NCBI RefSeq assembly: GCF_002127325.2
Contig: NC_035437.2
Coordinates: 165,269,145 to 165,333,144, forward strand
Length of the DNA stretch: 64,000 nt
Direction: 5' to 3'
Source: Helianthus annuus
Lineage: Eukaryota > Streptophyta > Magnoliopsida > Asterales > Asteraceae
The translations under genes and the position numbers were made by a program. Below, piece by piece: positions 44,430 through 54,179 of this stretch. A model generated the notes under the pieces. It was not told the origin of the DNA. It did not search any database and saw nothing but the letters and a program-made list of their open reading frames with translations. Position 1 is the stretch's first letter, and each line of letters starts with the position of its first letter.

Positions 44430-46190
44430 ATGGAAGGTTCAAGCAAGAGAGGTGGAGGTTCGAAAAAAAGATGTTCGGGTACGAAAAAAACCCCGTAAGA
44501 CCCAAGGTTCGATCGAATTTTGGCGAGCCGACGCGCTTTAGTTTGCAAGACGAACCCGAGCAAGTCCCACATTTTCAAACCCAACAATATCCACTCTTTC
44601 AAACCCAACAGTATCCACCCTTTCAATCTCAAACGTATCAAAACCAACCGTTCGTTCCATCGTTTCAACCTCACCAATTTCAACCCCAATCATTTCCACA
44701 CTTTCAAACCGAACCCCAACAACTCGACCCACTACTAGAAGATAACACCCTCATCTGTCAATTTGCAAATGCGTATCGTGAACCACAACCAAGTCTCGAC
44801 GACGATAAAGATGATGATTACGTTCAAGAACAAGAAGAAAAAAAAAGAAGAGGAAGAGGAAGAGGAAGAAAAACAAAATGATGAAGTTCAAGAAATTGTC
44901 CCAACCGTCCGACAACATTGGACGAGCGAGCATGAGGTGGCCTTGGTGACGGCGTACTTGCACATCTCCGAGAACAAGAATCATGCCAACGAGCAAAGAA
45001 ATGATACGTTTTGGAGACGGGTCATTAATCATTTTAGCCGACTTCCCGGTGCAAAGGAACGAAACATGGACCAAATGACGTCGAAATGGACGGATTTGAA
45101 CGGGAAAATTAGTAAGTTCAACGGTTGTTTCATTCAAAAGGTATGTTTTTTTATAAAGTTTAAATCTTTTTAAAAAAACTGTTATTTTTTAGAAAAAAAT
45201 ACAGAAAACTTTTATTTCTTTTAAAACAGAAACTGTTTTATTTTTAAAAAACAGAAAACAGTTTGTTAAAAAAATCAGAAAACTGTTATTTTTTTTTTAA
45301 AAACAGAAACTGATATTTTTTATAAAAGCCAGAAACAGTTTTATTTTTAAAAAACAGAAAACAGATTTTTAAAAAATCAGAAAACTGTTATTTAAAAAAA
45401 AACAGAAACTGTTATTTTTTTAAAACAGTAACTGTTTTATTTTTAAAAAACAGAAACAGTTTTTAAAAAAAAACAGAAAACAGTTTTTGTTAAAAAAACA
45501 TAAAACAGATATTTTTTATAAAAAAACATAAAACGGTAATTTTTTATAAAAAGCAGAAAACATATTTTTTTTAAAATACATAAGTTTTTATATTTTCGGT
45601 AGAACCGAAATCCATAAAGTGGAGCGAGCGAGATGACAATCATGCGACAAGCCACCGAAAAGTATTGCCAACTCTACAAAAAGAGGAGTTTTCCACACGT
45701 GGCGGCATGGGAGGTTGTGAGGCATCACCCGAAATGGGTCCCGGTTGATTTGGTCGACGTGGTTGGGCCTACGGCTCCAAAAAAAAAAGGAGGTCCGAAA
45801 AGATCAAAGACCTCCGATTCGGGGAACTACACGACTTCGGTGTCGGATAACTTGCTTAAACGACGACCCCCTTGACGAACCCGATCAACCCGTTGACGAC
45901 CCCGTTGAAGGAGAAGTGGTGAATCGTCAAGCAAAGGAAAGGAAGCGGTTGCGGAGTCGATCTTTAGAATCGAAGAGGCGAAATTGGCGCAGTACAATGA
46001 GGCCAAACAAAGAAAAGAAAAAATTATGTCTGTAAAAGTTGAACGCAAGCAGGCGTACATGGGACACTTGAAAATGGTAGAAAGACAAAATGATTTAAAA
46101 ATCTTGCGTGAGCCGCACGCCCATCTCAACGAACCGTTTAAGTCGGTTGTAATTAAACAAAAGCGCGAGATTTGCGAAAAGTGGGGTTAG
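44430..46190 (+). pseudogene. PIF/Harbinger ORF1-like Myb/SANT DNA-binding protein (NAM-associated type)
   Basis: The first exon, from 44430, holds a basic start, a frameshift near 44480, a run of HFQTQQYP-like Gln/Pro/Phe repeats (44570-44740) and an acidic and Glu/Lys tract with another frame change in an A-run near 44843. It then has a trihelix-like Myb/SANT segment (HWTSEHEVALV...FWRRVINHF...SKWTDLNGKISKF, about 44920-45135). An A/T-rich intron follows (about 45140-45630). The second exon (YCQLYKKRSFPHVAAWEVVR, about 45660-45720; SKTSDSGNY) is the NAM-associated region, and after a frameshift near 45870 comes a helical tail ending at 46190. In Harbinger elements ORF1 works with the transposase in DNA binding and nuclear import. 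Confidence 0.72.
45150..45600 (+). repeat. Degenerate tandem repeat filling the ORF1 intron
   Basis: Variants of AAACAGAAAACTGTTTT with runs of A and T recur at about 35-50-bp spacing through almost the whole intron. ACAG...CTGT words make many of the units self-complementary. It may be an amplified intron microsatellite/minisatellite. Confidence 0.8.
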
Positions 46191-46256
46191 GAGATGCCAC
46201 CCGTTTAATTTAAGTTTTTTTTCCAATGTTTAGTTGTTTTTTATTTTGCTATGTAA

Positions 46257-46265
46257 TTTATTTTT
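46257..46265. repeat. MULE foldback target-site duplication, left copy
   Basis: TTTATTTTT, repeated at 46798-46806. Nine bp is the usual Mutator-type duplication. The low complexity lowers the weight of the match a little. Confidence 0.75.
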
Positions 46266-46797
46266 GGCAAATTGGAAAATAATAATCTCATCTTTCTGAA
46301 ATTGGCCAATAATAATCTCAAGTCAGTTATTAGCCAATAAAAATCCGACCTCATCCAATTTTTTTGTAAAATAGTCTGCCGTTAAAATAAGCTTAACGGA
46401 GTTAAGTGTTTTTTCGAATTACAAACCGATGTTTTAGGGCTTTTGATCAGAACGAGGATACGAGTCGATTGATGTAAAACTTACCTCGAAATTGTGTTCG
46501 AACTGGCTTGAATTTTGTTAATTGGAAGTTAAACACCTGAATTGAAGCACCGTTTTCGTGGGTTGGGGGCAGTATTTCGAGGTAAGTTTATCAATCGACT
46601 CGTATCCTCGTTCTGATCAAAAGCCCTAAAACATCAGTTTGTAATTCGGAAAAACACTTAACTCCGTTAAGTTGTTTTAACGGCGGACTATTTTACAAAA
46701 AAAATTGGACGAGGTCGGATTATTATTGGCTAATAACTGACTTGGGATTATTATCGGCTAATTTCAGAAAGATGAGATTATTATTTTCCAATTTGCC
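46266..46797. mobile_element. Mutator-like foldback element (532 bp)
   Basis: Inverted arms of about 215 bp (46266-46480 and 46580-46797), beginning GGCAAATTGGAAAATAATAA, surround a short unpaired centre. Together with the 9-bp direct repeats this identifies a non-autonomous MULE/foldback MITE. It inserted about 75 bp after the end of the Harbinger ORF1 gene and codes for nothing. Confidence 0.85.
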
Positions 46798-46806
46798 TTT
46801 ATTTTT
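46798..46806. repeat. MULE foldback target-site duplication, right copy
   Basis: TTTATTTTT, matching 46257-46265. Confidence 0.75.
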
Positions 46807-46876
46807 TAATTTTAATGAAATTTATAATTTAGTGTTTTATTGTTAATTTCTAATTTTAAAATTAAAAATTAAAAAA

Positions 46877-47460
46877 ATTTATGAATTCTATCACTAGTGA
46901 CCACCGCCACTACAAAATGCTTGTGAGTGATAGAATAGTGGCTGATGACATGGCAGGAGTTGATTGGATGCTTGTGAGTGATGAAATTCTATCACTAAGG
47001 CCATCCGTAGTCATAAAGCCCCTTGTGGGGCGTTATGCGACACGTGTCGTGCCACGTCACACAGGGGCTTTATGGGCGTTATATCACTTGAGCCCGTAGT
47101 CATAACGCCCCTACCCATCATTACCTAATTATTAATTTTCATTTTTATTAATTATTTATAAAAACCCATGCTTTATTTTCATTGGTCAAAGGTTGAAAAG
47201 CTTCCCCCATAACCCTGTGAAAAATATCGCGCCTGCCCCCGTTTTTTTCCCCATAACACCGCCCGTCGCGGTGTGCGGGGCGCTATCTTTCTTTTGGGCG
47301 GTATATGGAGCCCCATTACGTATGCTCTAATGAGGGAGTGGGGGTGCTGGTCATCGCTTGCAAAAATTCCATCACTCACAACATACAATCAAGTTCCGCC
47401 ATGTTATCAACCATTATTCCATCACTCACAACCTTTTTTTAGTGGCAATGGTCATCACTC
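46877..47460. repeat. Inverted-repeat arms with GTGAGTGATGGAAT words, split by a MITE
   Basis: The left arm (46877-46996) and the complement of the right arm (about 47361-47460) match over about 110 bp, including TTGTGAGTGATGGAAT twice per arm and ACATGGCRGRASTTGATTG. The MITE at 46999-47327 lies between the arms. This is probably an older Harbinger-related foldback within the larger element. Confidence 0.65.
46999..47327. mobile_element. Tourist-like MITE (329 bp) with TAA duplication
   Basis: The left end GGCCATCCGTAGTCATAAAG resembles the complement of the right end (GAGCATACGTAATGGGGCTC). TAA flanks both sides (46996-46998 and 47328-47330). A copy of the left-end words recurs inside at about 47093 (CCCGTAGTCATAACGCCCC), so the element may be composite. 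Confidence 0.7.
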
Positions 47461-47967
47461 ACAACACCCAACAATAAACACTCACACCCCCTCACATCCA
47501 TTTATCACTTAATACCCTATAACGCGTGAAATATATCAAGTACTACATCCATCACTCGTTGAAATATATGGTGGCGGTGGTAATCTATATTATCCACGCG
47601 TTGAACATTGGTCATCACGGAACATCACGTGTTCCACCCCCACTGCGCTTAACTAATATTCAATCTCCATTATGGTACATCACTTGTGTCCAATGCAAAT
47701 ATTTCTATTTACTAAGGTGTTGCATTAATGTATTAAGACCATACGTAATGAGAGTTAAAACTCCCAATTCATGCCATTTAACGCATGTGTGCATCGCCCC
47801 TCTAAGCGTAAATACGGTAAAATCCTTCCCAACGTGGTTTAAAGTACGAACAATTCACCAAAAACCATGATACTAGGCGTTACCTACTATCCATTCAAAC
47901 CCCATTAGTTCATTTTTTCTATCCAATATATAAACCATTTATCCTAAACCAATCCATACTTCTCACA

Positions 47968-48160
47968 GGGGATGTTTGGTGTTGCGTTTTCAAAATAGAT
48001 TTTGCGTGCGTTTTGAAAAAGCATGTAGGTACATGCTTCTCCAAAACTGCGTTTTGGAGGCAGATAATCACTTTTTCATCCAAACACTTTTTTAGATTAT
48101 TTATGTTTTACAAACGCAATAATCAAATAATCACTTCAAAACGTAATCCTAAACACCCTC
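47968..48160. mobile_element. Small MITE (193 bp)
   Basis: The ends GGGGATGTTTGGTGTTGCGT and AACGTAATCCTAAACACCCTC are inverted near-copies over about 23 bp. The interior repeats the GCGTTTTG/CAAAACGC theme. I could not fix a target duplication. GTTTGG-type ends are common in hAT MITEs, so that superfamily is my guess. Confidence 0.6.
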
Positions 48161-48852
48161 TCATACCACAACCAAATATTCAGCAACACTCTCTCAAAAT
48201 TTATAAATTATGGAGTATTATTCATTATCTTTGAGTAGTGAAGATAACACGTCTTTACAAGTGCGATATAACTCATGGTCCAGTTTATGGAATACGTTAG
48301 TCATCCTTCACGTCTGATCATGAAAAAAAACAAGTCAAATGGAACCGTCATGCTGCCAACGAGTTGTTAACGCGTGATTATTTTTGTGATGAACCATCTA
48401 TAGTTCTAGTGAATTTTGACGTTGTTTATGGATGAGTAAACACTTATTTTTACGTATAAGTAACAATTTGGAAAAAGTAGTGATTTGTAGTATAATTATA
48501 GAATTAGGGATAACTAATTCAATGTGAATGCTCTTATCATTCTTTATTTTTATCCATATAATTTAACTAAAAATCACTATTTCATAAATTAATCTCTCAT
48601 TTTGTTAAACTCTTCCACATCCCATTCTTTATCCATAAAAATATAAGTTTTTGCTTTAATTTTCTTAAGTATAAGTTCTCACTTTAGTTTTCCTTAAAAA
48701 ATATGCATAAGCTATAAGGATTGAGGAATGAGATGGAGTGGTGTTTTTATGAAGTTTTCTAAAATTTAAGGTTTCTTAAATTTCTTAACTAAAGTGGGTT
48801 TTCTTTCTATTCATTCCCTGTATATATAGCGTTCTCCGATCCAATATATAAC
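48161..48852. other. AT-rich spacer, no gene seen
   Basis: No convincing ORF or inverted repeat. It borders the 5' LTR of Tat element E. Confidence 0.5.
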
Positions 48853-49573
48853 TGAAGGGGTATGGTTCCAGATCTCGTGTCAGCATCGACCGCGAGTGAC
48901 CATTACCCTTATCAAAACCCCCACTAGCTAACAACCTACCTATGTCCATGCGGGGACGCACCGACACAGTGGTTGAATCCAATCTGCCCAATGATGGAGG
49001 AGGACTTACCTGGAATATGAGAACGGTATAGTGATGCGGCATGGCACCGCATCTGGTGTATGAAAACGGAAGCGTCCACAGCGATGCGGCCTAGCACCGC
49101 ATCCAGTGAACACTTCTATCAATACAAGGGAGCTGGATAACAGCAACAGTCACCACGGACGACGATGCGGCTTGGCACCGCATCTCGCGTATTTCTTGAT
49201 AAAGAGTGAGAAGCCGGAACGTCTACAGTTACCTCAAACAGCGATGCGGCCCGCACCGCATCCTGTACACTCAGCAAGTGGGACTGACACCACAGAGCAA
49301 GTAGCACCAATGGCAGCCGCCTGTCAGGTCTACGTAAGCGACAGACTGACGTGGCATCACCTCCACAACCGACATGCCTGACACACCTGCAAAGGTGCAG
49401 CATGCCGTCAGTCTATCCATCCACCTCCTCCTTCACTCCTCGGCTATAAATACCAACCCCAAACCAGGTTTGAGGTATCTCTTCACAACTCTCTCACTAC
49501 TACTACTATCATACTTTGCTTCCCAAGCAGACTACTGATTCTCACGCCGGAGAGTGGTAACAAGGAGCACCCC
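48853..49573 (+). repeat. 5' LTR of Tat element E, truncated by family F
   Basis: It starts TGAAGGGGTATGG and corresponds to 27817-27130 on the other strand. Four inverted motifs GATGCGG-N6/7-CCGCATC lie at 49033, 49083, 49164 and 49243, upstream of the TATA box at 49444. Its end is lost at 49573. ORFs here mirror those in the other LTR and have no domain, so I do not call them. Confidence 0.8.
49444..49453 (+). promoter_or_regulatory. TATA box in the LTR of element E
   Basis: CTATAAATAC, followed after about 30-60 bp by sequence also conserved in the LTR of element D. Likely promoter of the sense transcript. Confidence 0.72.
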
Positions 49574-51267
49574 TGATGTGTGTTGGTGTGTATATAATTT
49601 AGATATATAATTAAGCCCTTTTTACACCTTTAGCCAAGTTTTAAATTTATAAAACACGATATTCACTAACACTAAACACACATATGGGAATGTGCACCCA
49701 TCGTGGACGTAGTATAGTGTTGGTAAGATACCGAGGTCGTCCAAGGACACAAGAGCTTTTAGTACCGGTTTATCCTCAACGTCTAATCAAATCAAAAAGT
49801 TAGAAAAATGTTTTTAAACTAAGAAAATAAAAACTAACTAAATGCTGAAAAATAAAAATAAAATAAAAACAGATAGACAAGATGAATCACTTGGATCCGA
49901 CTCGTGTATTAGTATAACCTTTGATTATTTTCGCACTTTTGCACTTGTTTAAGAGATTATCTTAGTTATTGTAGTAGGCCCCTCTTTTGAAGGCGACGTT
50001 ACCCTCAACCCAGTAGTTTGAGTCAGCAAGGATACAATCCTAAAGGGTTGGATTATTGGAAGATAATGAATTAAGTTATTAATGCAAATTGTGGTAGGCC
50101 CCGCTTTTGGCGGTGACGTTACCCTCGGCTAAGTAGTCTGAGTCAGCAGGGATACAGTCCTAAATAGCCGGGTTATAGTATTAATAGTAGTTAACTTATG
50201 AGGGGGTCAAAGAGTTTGGATCCCCGCCATCCAATACCTATGGGCATTGAAGGAGATCCTACTAAATTTGACCCAGGTCCCTTGCAGGACCTCTAAACGC
50301 TGAACAAGGGCAAGACCCTTACCAAACCGTTCCCTTAACCCCCGACCAGGTAGCCAACATACCTCCATATAGACCGTGGAGATATGAATGGTGAAAATCT
50401 TTTATTTTATATAGACAGTAAAATAATGCCAAGACACCACGGACAAACGATAAGGAAAGATCACCTTCAACATAAGCAACTAGTTATTAAAGTCATTAAT
50501 ACAAAACCAAATAAAAAGTGCAAAAGATTAAAAATAAAAAGTATTATACTAAACACTTGTACTCACCAAGTGATGTAAGAGACTTAGGCAAACATGGCCT
50601 TGATTGTCAAGAACTCTTACTAACAATCTTGGATCCCGAGACGACTCACACACTCTACGATGGACAATGGATGATGGTGGTGGATGATGGTGTTATGGTG
50701 GTGGTGGGTGGTGGATGAAGTGTGAGAGAGGTGGTGTGCCAAGGGATGAGTTGGAATGAAACCAAGAACTCCTATTTATAGGCTGAACAGAAGGCTGGGC
50801 ACGGCCCCGTGTCCGCTGGACACGCCCCCGTGCCCGTCTGACACTCTCTCTCTTCATTAATTGTAATTCGCAATTACAATTAATGCACCTGCTGTACTTT
50901 TGCCACGCCCCCGTGCTCACTGGACACGGCCCCGTGGTGGGCAATAGAAGCTTCTATAGGTTTGTCTTTTCTGCTGCTTCTTGGGCACGGCCCCGTGCTG
51001 GCTGAGCACGGGGCGTGTTCAGGCTTCTGTTTTCTCTTCTTTGCTTGGGAGGATGCCGTTGAGGGTTCGGGCAGTCTACTTTTATTCCTTTTCTTGTATT
51101 TATGTTAGAATTAGCTGTCTTTTTGCTTCTTTTGTGAATTTGAGCTCATTTCATCCTGAAAATACAAAAGGAAGACAAAAACACTCTTTTTCCAACATTA
51201 GTACTTAAAAAGGGTTAGTTTTATGCCTTATTTGATGTAATTTATATGTTGCATTTTACACACATCA
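49574..51267 (-). repeat. 3' LTR of the family F unit (1694 bp)
   Basis: Plus-strand ends TGATGTGTGT...CACACATCA. It holds three motif pairs (50800/50821, 50904/50925, 50986/51007) and a TATA box at 50772-50781 (minus strand). It also has a diverged duplication of about 120 bp (GTAGGCCCC...GGATACARTCC at about 49974 and 50094). Confidence 0.92.
50772..50781 (-). promoter_or_regulatory. TATA box in the family F LTR (left copy)
   Basis: CTATAAATAG on the minus strand. The nearest motif pair begins 19 bp upstream of it in element sense. The same arrangement is seen at 56356-56365 and, on the plus strand, at 61857-61866. Confidence 0.78.
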
Positions 51268-51302
51268 AATACCCCCACACTTGAACTTTTGCTTGTCCTC
51301 AA
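51268..51302 (-). promoter_or_regulatory. Polypurine tract of family F at the 3' LTR
   Basis: Minus strand: GAGGACAAGCAAAAGTTCAA leads into GTGTGGGGGTATT and then the LTR. The same box is found next to the other LTR at 56852-56886. Confidence 0.8.
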
Positions 51303-52537
51303 GCAAAACTCTTTAAATGTGGCTTACACTCCCAAATGGAATGGGTAGAAGAGAAGGTTTTTGGCTTGTCATAGAGTGTCGGGAATCCAAGATCTTTTTG
51401 GGTTTTATTTTTATTTATTTACAATCCTATTCGTTACGATTTATTTAGAATGTTTCATAGGACAAATTACTTATTTGGGCATAACATGCCTTTTTTAAAA
51501 TTTCATTTATATACAAGTTCACATACCTCACGGGAGAAATCACTCAACACTCGGCCGAAGGTGTATTTTTTTGTGAATCACTCGAGAGCGGCATGGAACT
51601 TACGCCTTCCATAGGCTTGCCAAGCAATCAATCCTCCTCCTTTTTAACTTTATACCTTTGTGAATATCAAGAGGACTTTTTAGGTGAAGGGTTAGGTTTG
51701 GGCTAAAGGTGGGTGGTTGGGTTAGTGGTTAGTAAAAGGGCGAAAAGCGTAAAAAGCGTCGGTTTTCGTAACACACTTTATTTTTAGTGACTTTTTATTT
51801 TGAAGTATTTCTCCAAACAAGCTTTTGTTTGTATAGCTTTGTTTGTTTTTAACTTCATCATCATTATATTATATTTTTTTAGTCACATGAAAGAACGAGC
51901 TTGCGAAAAACCGAGCTTGTTACTAAAATAAAGGGTGAAAAATAAAAAGGTTTTTGGTGGGTAAAAAGGGTTTAGGGTAAAGAAACGAAAGGTTTAGGCT
52001 CAAAGGGGTTAACTAGGGGGATTTTGGGTAGGTGGTAAAAAAAAATGAAAAATAAAGGTGTAGAAAAAAAATGGTTAGTCCTAATGCCTCCATCATTTAC
52101 TTACTTGGGTTTAAGTTGGTAAGGACCGGGAATGAATCGTCGTGGCAAGTTCTAGAGTTGTAAGAACCAAGCGGCTATTCACACAAGAAACGAAAAATGA
52201 GCATTTAGTCTAAAGATGTAAATTTGTATGCTCAATAAAGGCCCCAAACTCACTTTTGTGGGAATGGGTTTTAATGTGATCAAGTATATATAATCAAATT
52301 TTAACTAGACTTGTTATGCCGTTTCATAATTTTCTTATGTTGGTTCTTGTTATCACGACGCTCTCGGTTGTAAATTTTATAAAAATATAACCTTATTAAT
52401 CTTGGGATTCCTAACTTAAACTTCAGACAAGTAAAAAAACGATAAATTTTTTTGAAAAAATTTTTGGGGTGTTTAGCGGTTCCAATAGAGTTTTGTGTAA
52501 GGCTTGTTGTTAGGACTTGCAAAATTTCAAAGTGTTA
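51303..52537 (-). other. Family F internal region, no gene seen
   Basis: Low-complexity stretches of GGGTTAGG and AAAAATG-like words and short ORFs only. It lies between the two polypurine boxes. Confidence 0.5.
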
Positions 52538-52540
52538 GCT

Positions 52541-52580
52541 TCCCCCCCCCACACTTAAATTACACATTGTCCTCAATGTG
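52541..52580 (-). promoter_or_regulatory. Second, internal polypurine box of family F
   Basis: Minus strand: CATTGAGGACAATGTG, AATTTAAGTGTG and a run of nine G. It has the same GAGGACA...AAGTGTGGGGG layout as the box at the LTR. It could act as a central polypurine tract, or be a fossil of an earlier 3' end. Confidence 0.55.
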
Positions 52581-52660
52581 TCCCAAAAATAAATTTTTAG
52601 GTTGATTGGATGTGTAATGTGGTGTTAAAAAGCAAAGATTTATGTTATTGGTAGTCTGGA

Positions 52661-52846
52661 CACGGCCCCGTGGGGACCGGACACGGCCCCGTGTTCAGGT
52701 GCCAGTAACAGAAATTAAAGAAATGAGACAGAAGCCTGGACACGGGGGCGTGTCTGGTGAACACGGCCCGTGTCCAGTTACCTGAACTGGGCGTTTTTCT
52801 GCAGGTGGTTCAGCACGGGGCCGTGTTGGTTGAGCACGGCCCGTGT
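52661..52846 (-). repeat. Three motif pairs downstream of ORF B
   Basis: CACGGSSCCGTG-type copies at 52661/52682, 52741/52762 and 52814/52835, each pair at a 21-bp pitch. The intervening sequence is not repetitive. Confidence 0.9.
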
Positions 52847-53171
52847 TGAGCCTTCTGTAATGGAGATTTGTGTCGGGTTGCTTCGTTCTTTGTGCATGGG
52901 GCCTTTTTTCTCGTTCCCTTTTCCATCCATTACCACCACGAGTGTGTTTTATTTATTATAAACTATCAAACCTTAGAAACCATCATTTCATTGCAAACAT
53001 AGAGAGATACATATAGTTCCACAATAAACTAAAAACTTAACTAAATAACTAGGGGGATACACGAGGTTATCATAAAGGGTTCTACTTATTTAAGAAAATT
53101 TCGGAAATAGTTTCCCGATGTAGTAAGACCTTTAGCCGATTGTTCCTTGGATATTGTTTAAAGCCACTCTT

Positions 53172-53585
53172 CTATCTCCCTTGGAAGGAAGAAAGGGTTT
53201 CATTTTCCTCAGTGGCTTGAGGAGGAACATTCACCAGGACTCCTTGCACCACCCTCTGCGGAGGCTCTTGGTGCATGGCATACCATTCGGCCGGAATGAT
53301 GACCTCGGGTACTACATTCCACGCTCTTTGGGTTATTATGGGAACCAAAGGCGGGGAAGCGAGAAGGTTTAACCTCTGGTGCAAGAGGTTCACTTCTCGA
53401 AGACAGCCTTCCAACCCCACCGTCAGATGGTTAATACGATCCACTAACGCTTCTTCTACTCCCGTCATTTCGTCTATGGCCTCCCTTAAGGCGTAAACGT
53501 AGTTCACTAGGGAGTCTTCTGCTATGGACGACCTTCTCCCATTTCGGTTACCTCTTGAAGATGATCCGCTTGTTCTGCTGGCCAT
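53172..53585 (-). CDS. Family F ORF B, unknown protein with possible coiled coil
   Basis: ATG at 53585 opens 137 codons to TAG at 53174-53172. An upstream in-frame M exists at 53624, but 53585 begins the MASRTSGSSSRGN start, which looks like a genuine N-terminus. The protein has a Ser/Arg/Gly-rich start and then a helical stretch with heptad-like Leu/Ile/Val (residues about 25-75: ALREAIDEM, LVDRINHLTVGLEG, EVNLLHQRLNLL). The C-terminal half is Pro-rich. I recognise no family. It could be a small Gag-like structural protein. Motif pairs flank it on both sides (52835 and 53639) and none lies inside it. Confidence 0.55.
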   Translation of the reverse strand: MASRTSGSSSRGNRNGRRSSIAEDSLVNYVYALREAIDEMTGVEEALVDRINHLTVGLEGCLREVNLLHQRLNLLASPPLVPIITQRAWNVVPEVIIPAEWYAMHQEPPQRVVQGVLVNVPPQATEENETLSSFQGR

Positions 53586-53638
53586 TTTCTGTGAAAGAAA
53601 CCGAAGATAGCTAAATTTTTGCAAAACAGTTCCTTGAA

Positions 53639-53671
53639 CACGGCCCCGTGCTCGCTGAGCACGGCCCCGTG
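53639..53671 (-). repeat. Motif pair between ORF A and ORF B
   Basis: CACGGCCCCGTG at 53639 and 53660, pitch 21 bp, about 55 bp upstream of the ORF B start in element sense. Confidence 0.92.
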
Positions 53672-54054
53672 TTCAGTTGTCTGCAGGATTTTTGGCTAAG
53701 GATTCTTGGGGTTTTAAATTATTTTAATGATTTTTAACTGTGGTTTAAGTCTAGATAATTTAAAACGAAGTTATACAACTAACTTTAATTAAGAATCCGT
53801 AGCAAATAATCTTACAAACTTTACATAGAAGGTTGGAATCATGGAGTTTCCAAGCTTCCATGGAGGAGATGTTGAAAAATTTTGAAAGAAGGGGAAATGA
53901 ACAAAAGTGGAAGGGACAAGATGGTCCTTGGGAACCTTCTTTTAGCACTTACCTAGGATGGTATATGTGAAGATCCCAGGAATCTCTGTCTAGTGAAGTG
54001 GTCAAAAATGAGCAGGAATCAGGCTGCATTTAAAGAAAACGACAGCACGTTGGA

Positions 54055-54166
54055 CACGACCCCGTGTGCAGAAAAAATCCTGACACATTTTGTCCGTATT
54101 CTGACAAAATCAGCAGAAAATCTTTTGGGTGAGCACGGGGGCGTGTTGGCCGAACACGGCCCCGTG
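54055..54166 (-). repeat. Motif pair plus a single motif after ORF A
   Basis: The pair at 54134/54155 (CACGGGGGCGTG and CACGGCCCCGTG) has a 21-bp pitch. The lone CACGACCCCGTG at 54055 is the only unpaired copy I found. Confidence 0.88.
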
Positions 54167-54179
54167 TCTGGAGACTGTC

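Larger units (their letters stand above)
44126..47649 (+). mobile_element. PIF/Harbinger derivative carrying only ORF1
   Basis: The ends GGGGAGTGGGAGTGGTC (44126) and the complement-like TCCACCCCCACTGCGC (to about 47648) are followed inward by matching ACGCGTTGAA-type blocks on both sides. TAA precedes the left end and TTAA follows the right, which fits the 3-bp TWA duplication known for this superfamily. Inside are the Myb/SANT ORF1 gene, a MULE foldback and further foldback/MITE material. I find no DDE transposase, so mobility would depend on another element. The right boundary is uncertain by a base or two. Confidence 0.6.

Noticed and set aside
50384..50944. Several short frames repeated near 55968-56528 and 61920-62120
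   Set aside because: LTR sequence of family F; they repeat because the LTR repeats and are not kept as coding units.
53585..53624. Longer start for ORF B at 53624
   Set aside because: The extra 13 residues do not look like a conserved start, and the MASRTSGSS start is more protein-like; uncertain.
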